Source: JABMPR01 sp964508765 (GTDB taxonomy: Bacteria > Fidelibacterota > UBA8477 > JABMPR01). Taken from it: a stretch of DNA of 6,446 nucleotides. The number at the start of each line of letters is the position of its first letter. Position 1 is the stretch's first letter. The stretch lies in assembly GCA_964508765.1 (NCBI GenBank), contig CAZDVD010000080.1, positions 1 to 6,446 of the forward strand, written 5' to 3'. Positions 5,208 to 6,446 of the stretch are shown piece after piece. The position numbers were made by a program, and so were the translations under genes. The notes under the pieces are model-generated. The model was not told the DNA's origin and made no database searches. It saw only the letters and a list, made by a program, of their open reading frames with translations.

Positions 5208-6400
5208 TTCAGGGGATCTACTTTCTCTTTTCCGAGCCAGACTTCAAAATGCAAACGAGCCCCATCAAGGCTGCCCGTATCACTCACCTTTGCTATGACC
5301 TGATCCCGTAGTACATGTTCATTCATATTAACCTGAATATTGTCGATATGGGCATATACTGTATAGTAACTGGCACCATGCCCTACAATAATTGTGTTCC
5401 CATAGCCTGGAATCCATGTTAAGGCTATGACTTTACCAGGCATTACAGCCTTAACGTTTTCCCCTTTTGGGGCTTTAATATCAATCCCGGGACTGTTTGT
5501 CACGGTTCCAAGTTTCTCATTTTTGTGAGGACCAAAACGACCAACCAGGCTTCCCTGAACGGGCCAGGATAGCTTGCCCTTGTTTTTCTTGAACTCCTGG
5601 GCTGCCTGCTCTGGAGTCATCCCCCAGCGGAGCGCCAACTCTCTCAGTATTTCCTGTTTTTGCTTCTCAAAGTCATCGATCATACCCAGTATCTTTTTAG
5701 CAGCAGCTTCTTGGGTCTTGACCTCTTGTTGCATACTTTTACGCGTGCGCTTCAATGATTTGAGTTGGGATTCTTTTTTCTTCTGCTGAGAAGTTATTTG
5801 CCGGCTAGCCTGTTCTTCCTCCCGAATGTTACGTTTAACCTCACCCAATCGCCGAGCCAGATTATTTTGATCACTCCGGTTGTTTCTGATCATGCCCTGA
5901 AGTTTATTCATCGTAATTTCCTCAGCTTCGCTAATGGCAGAGAGGTATGTTGAACGCCGTAAGGCCTGGTGGATATCTCCAGATGTCAGCAATAAATCAA
6001 TATCGCGATTTCGGCCGAGTTTATAGGCCCGCACGGCCCGCTTGGCGGCTCGATCCTTCATCACGTGTATTTTTTGATCGGTGGTTTGTATGGTTTCACT
6101 CAGAAGGTTGATCTGGCTTTCTTTGAGGCGTCGCTCTTTTTGCAGTTCTTTTTTCAGTTGAGTCACCATAGCAATTTGTTTATCCAAATTCCGGATTTGC
6201 TTCTGGGTCGCTTTCTCATCTTTTTGAGTTTTGTTGATCCGTGAATTCAGACGATCAATTTCTTTCCGAATCTCTTTGAGCTTTTTCGATTGTGTATTGA
6301 TGCTTTTATCAAGCGCTTTGGTAGCGTCCTCCGACTGTCCATAGGACATGCTCAACGCAATGAGTAAGGTGAGTAGTATATAAGCCGCTTTTTGAATCAT
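5192..6400 (-). CDS. EnvC-like murein hydrolase activator: signal peptide, coiled coil, degenerate LytM/M23 domain
   Basis: A complete 402-residue exported protein. Residues 1-21 look like a signal peptide (hydrophobic AAYILLTLLIALSM, likely cleavage after SYG). Residues about 25-255 are highly charged heptad-like coiled coil in two blocks, around a central segment (about 116-160, RAVRAYKLGRNRDIDLLLTSGD) typical of EnvC/CwlO-type proteins. The C-terminal LytM domain (about 278-402) keeps the fold signatures GRFG, GYGNTIIVGHG, YTVYAHID and LHFEVWL. The zinc site is incomplete: the first His of HxxxD is Ser (S303, D307 kept), and the first His of HxH is Arg (R382, H384 kept). H351 remains. This suggests a non-catalytic activator of cell-wall amidases, as E. 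coli EnvC is, rather than an endopeptidase; that is inference. A stop at 6404-6406 lies in frame one codon before the ATG. No Shine-Dalgarno is evident. It overlaps holB by 16 nt. Confidence 0.88.
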   Translation of the reverse strand: MIQKAAYILLTLLIALSMSYGQSEDATKALDKSINTQSKKLKEIRKEIDRLNSRINKTQKDEKATQKQIRNLDKQIAMVTQLKKELQKERRLKESQINLLSETIQTTDQKIHVMKDRAAKRAVRAYKLGRNRDIDLLLTSGDIHQALRRSTYLSAISEAEEITMNKLQGMIRNNRSDQNNLARRLGEVKRNIREEEQASRQITSQQKKKESQLKSLKRTRKSMQQEVKTQEAAAKKILGMIDDFEKQKQEILRELALRWGMTPEQAAQEFKKNKGKLSWPVQGSLVGRFGPHKNEKLGTVTNSPGIDIKAPKGENVKAVMPGKVIALTWIPGYGNTIIVGHGASYYTVYAHIDNIQVNMNEHVLRDQVIAKVSDTGSLDGARLHFEVWLGKEKVDPLKWLKR

Positions 6401-6446
6401 CGTTTAAAGTAAATGAAATCAACTCAAAGCAATAGGGCAAAAACAG

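Noticed and set aside
6401..6446. Promoter or upstream gene end before the EnvC-like gene
   Set aside because: Only 46 bases are available, and no convincing promoter boxes, ribosome site or coding frame can be recognised.

Overview
The window holds six protein-coding genes, all on the minus strand and closely packed, so transcription runs from high to low coordinates. In that order they are: a secreted coiled-coil protein with a degenerate LytM/M23 domain (EnvC-like); the DNA polymerase III delta' subunit (holB); a PSP1-domain protein of the RicT/YaaT family; methionyl-tRNA synthetase (metG); a TatD-family metal-dependent nuclease; and the N-terminal 79 codons of rsmA/ksgA, which runs off the left edge. 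I see no real gene on the plus strand and no rRNA, tRNA, CRISPR or insertion sequence.

The organism looks like a bacterium of middling GC content (roughly mid-40s percent by eye). All five visible stop codons are TAA. Shine-Dalgarno signals are uneven: fair for rsmA and ricT, absent or weak for the others. The EnvC-like protein lacks two LytM zinc-site histidines, and HolB carries a long insert before its conserved ATPase core. With the holB-ricT adjacency, these point to the FCB side of the tree (Bacteroidota, Ignavibacteria or Marinimicrobia-like). This placement rests on remembered family features and is tentative.

Layout: 6401-6446 is short upstream sequence without a gene. The EnvC-like gene and holB overlap by 16 nt, holB and ricT are 47 nt apart, and ricT and metG are 6 nt apart, so these four could form one transcript. 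Two larger gaps follow. The 111-nt metG-tatD gap is almost filled by an 84-bp imperfect inverted repeat built from phased ACGAA pentamers. The 81-nt tatD-rsmA gap holds a 14-bp perfect palindrome, next to a possible intrinsic terminator at the tatD end. These two spacers are the only sequences the coding annotation does not explain.

Functionally this is a housekeeping block: replication clamp loading (HolB), an RNA-maturation-type iron-sulfur protein (RicT), tRNA charging (MetG), a DNase/quality-control nuclease (TatD), 16S rRNA dimethylation (RsmA), and a cell-wall-hydrolase regulator in front. The order holB-ricT-metG-tatD-rsmA matches the order of the same genes in the Bacillus subtilis origin-proximal region, without the extra genes found between them there. 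I found no convincing undescribed system. The most unusual item is the inverted repeat between metG and tatD.
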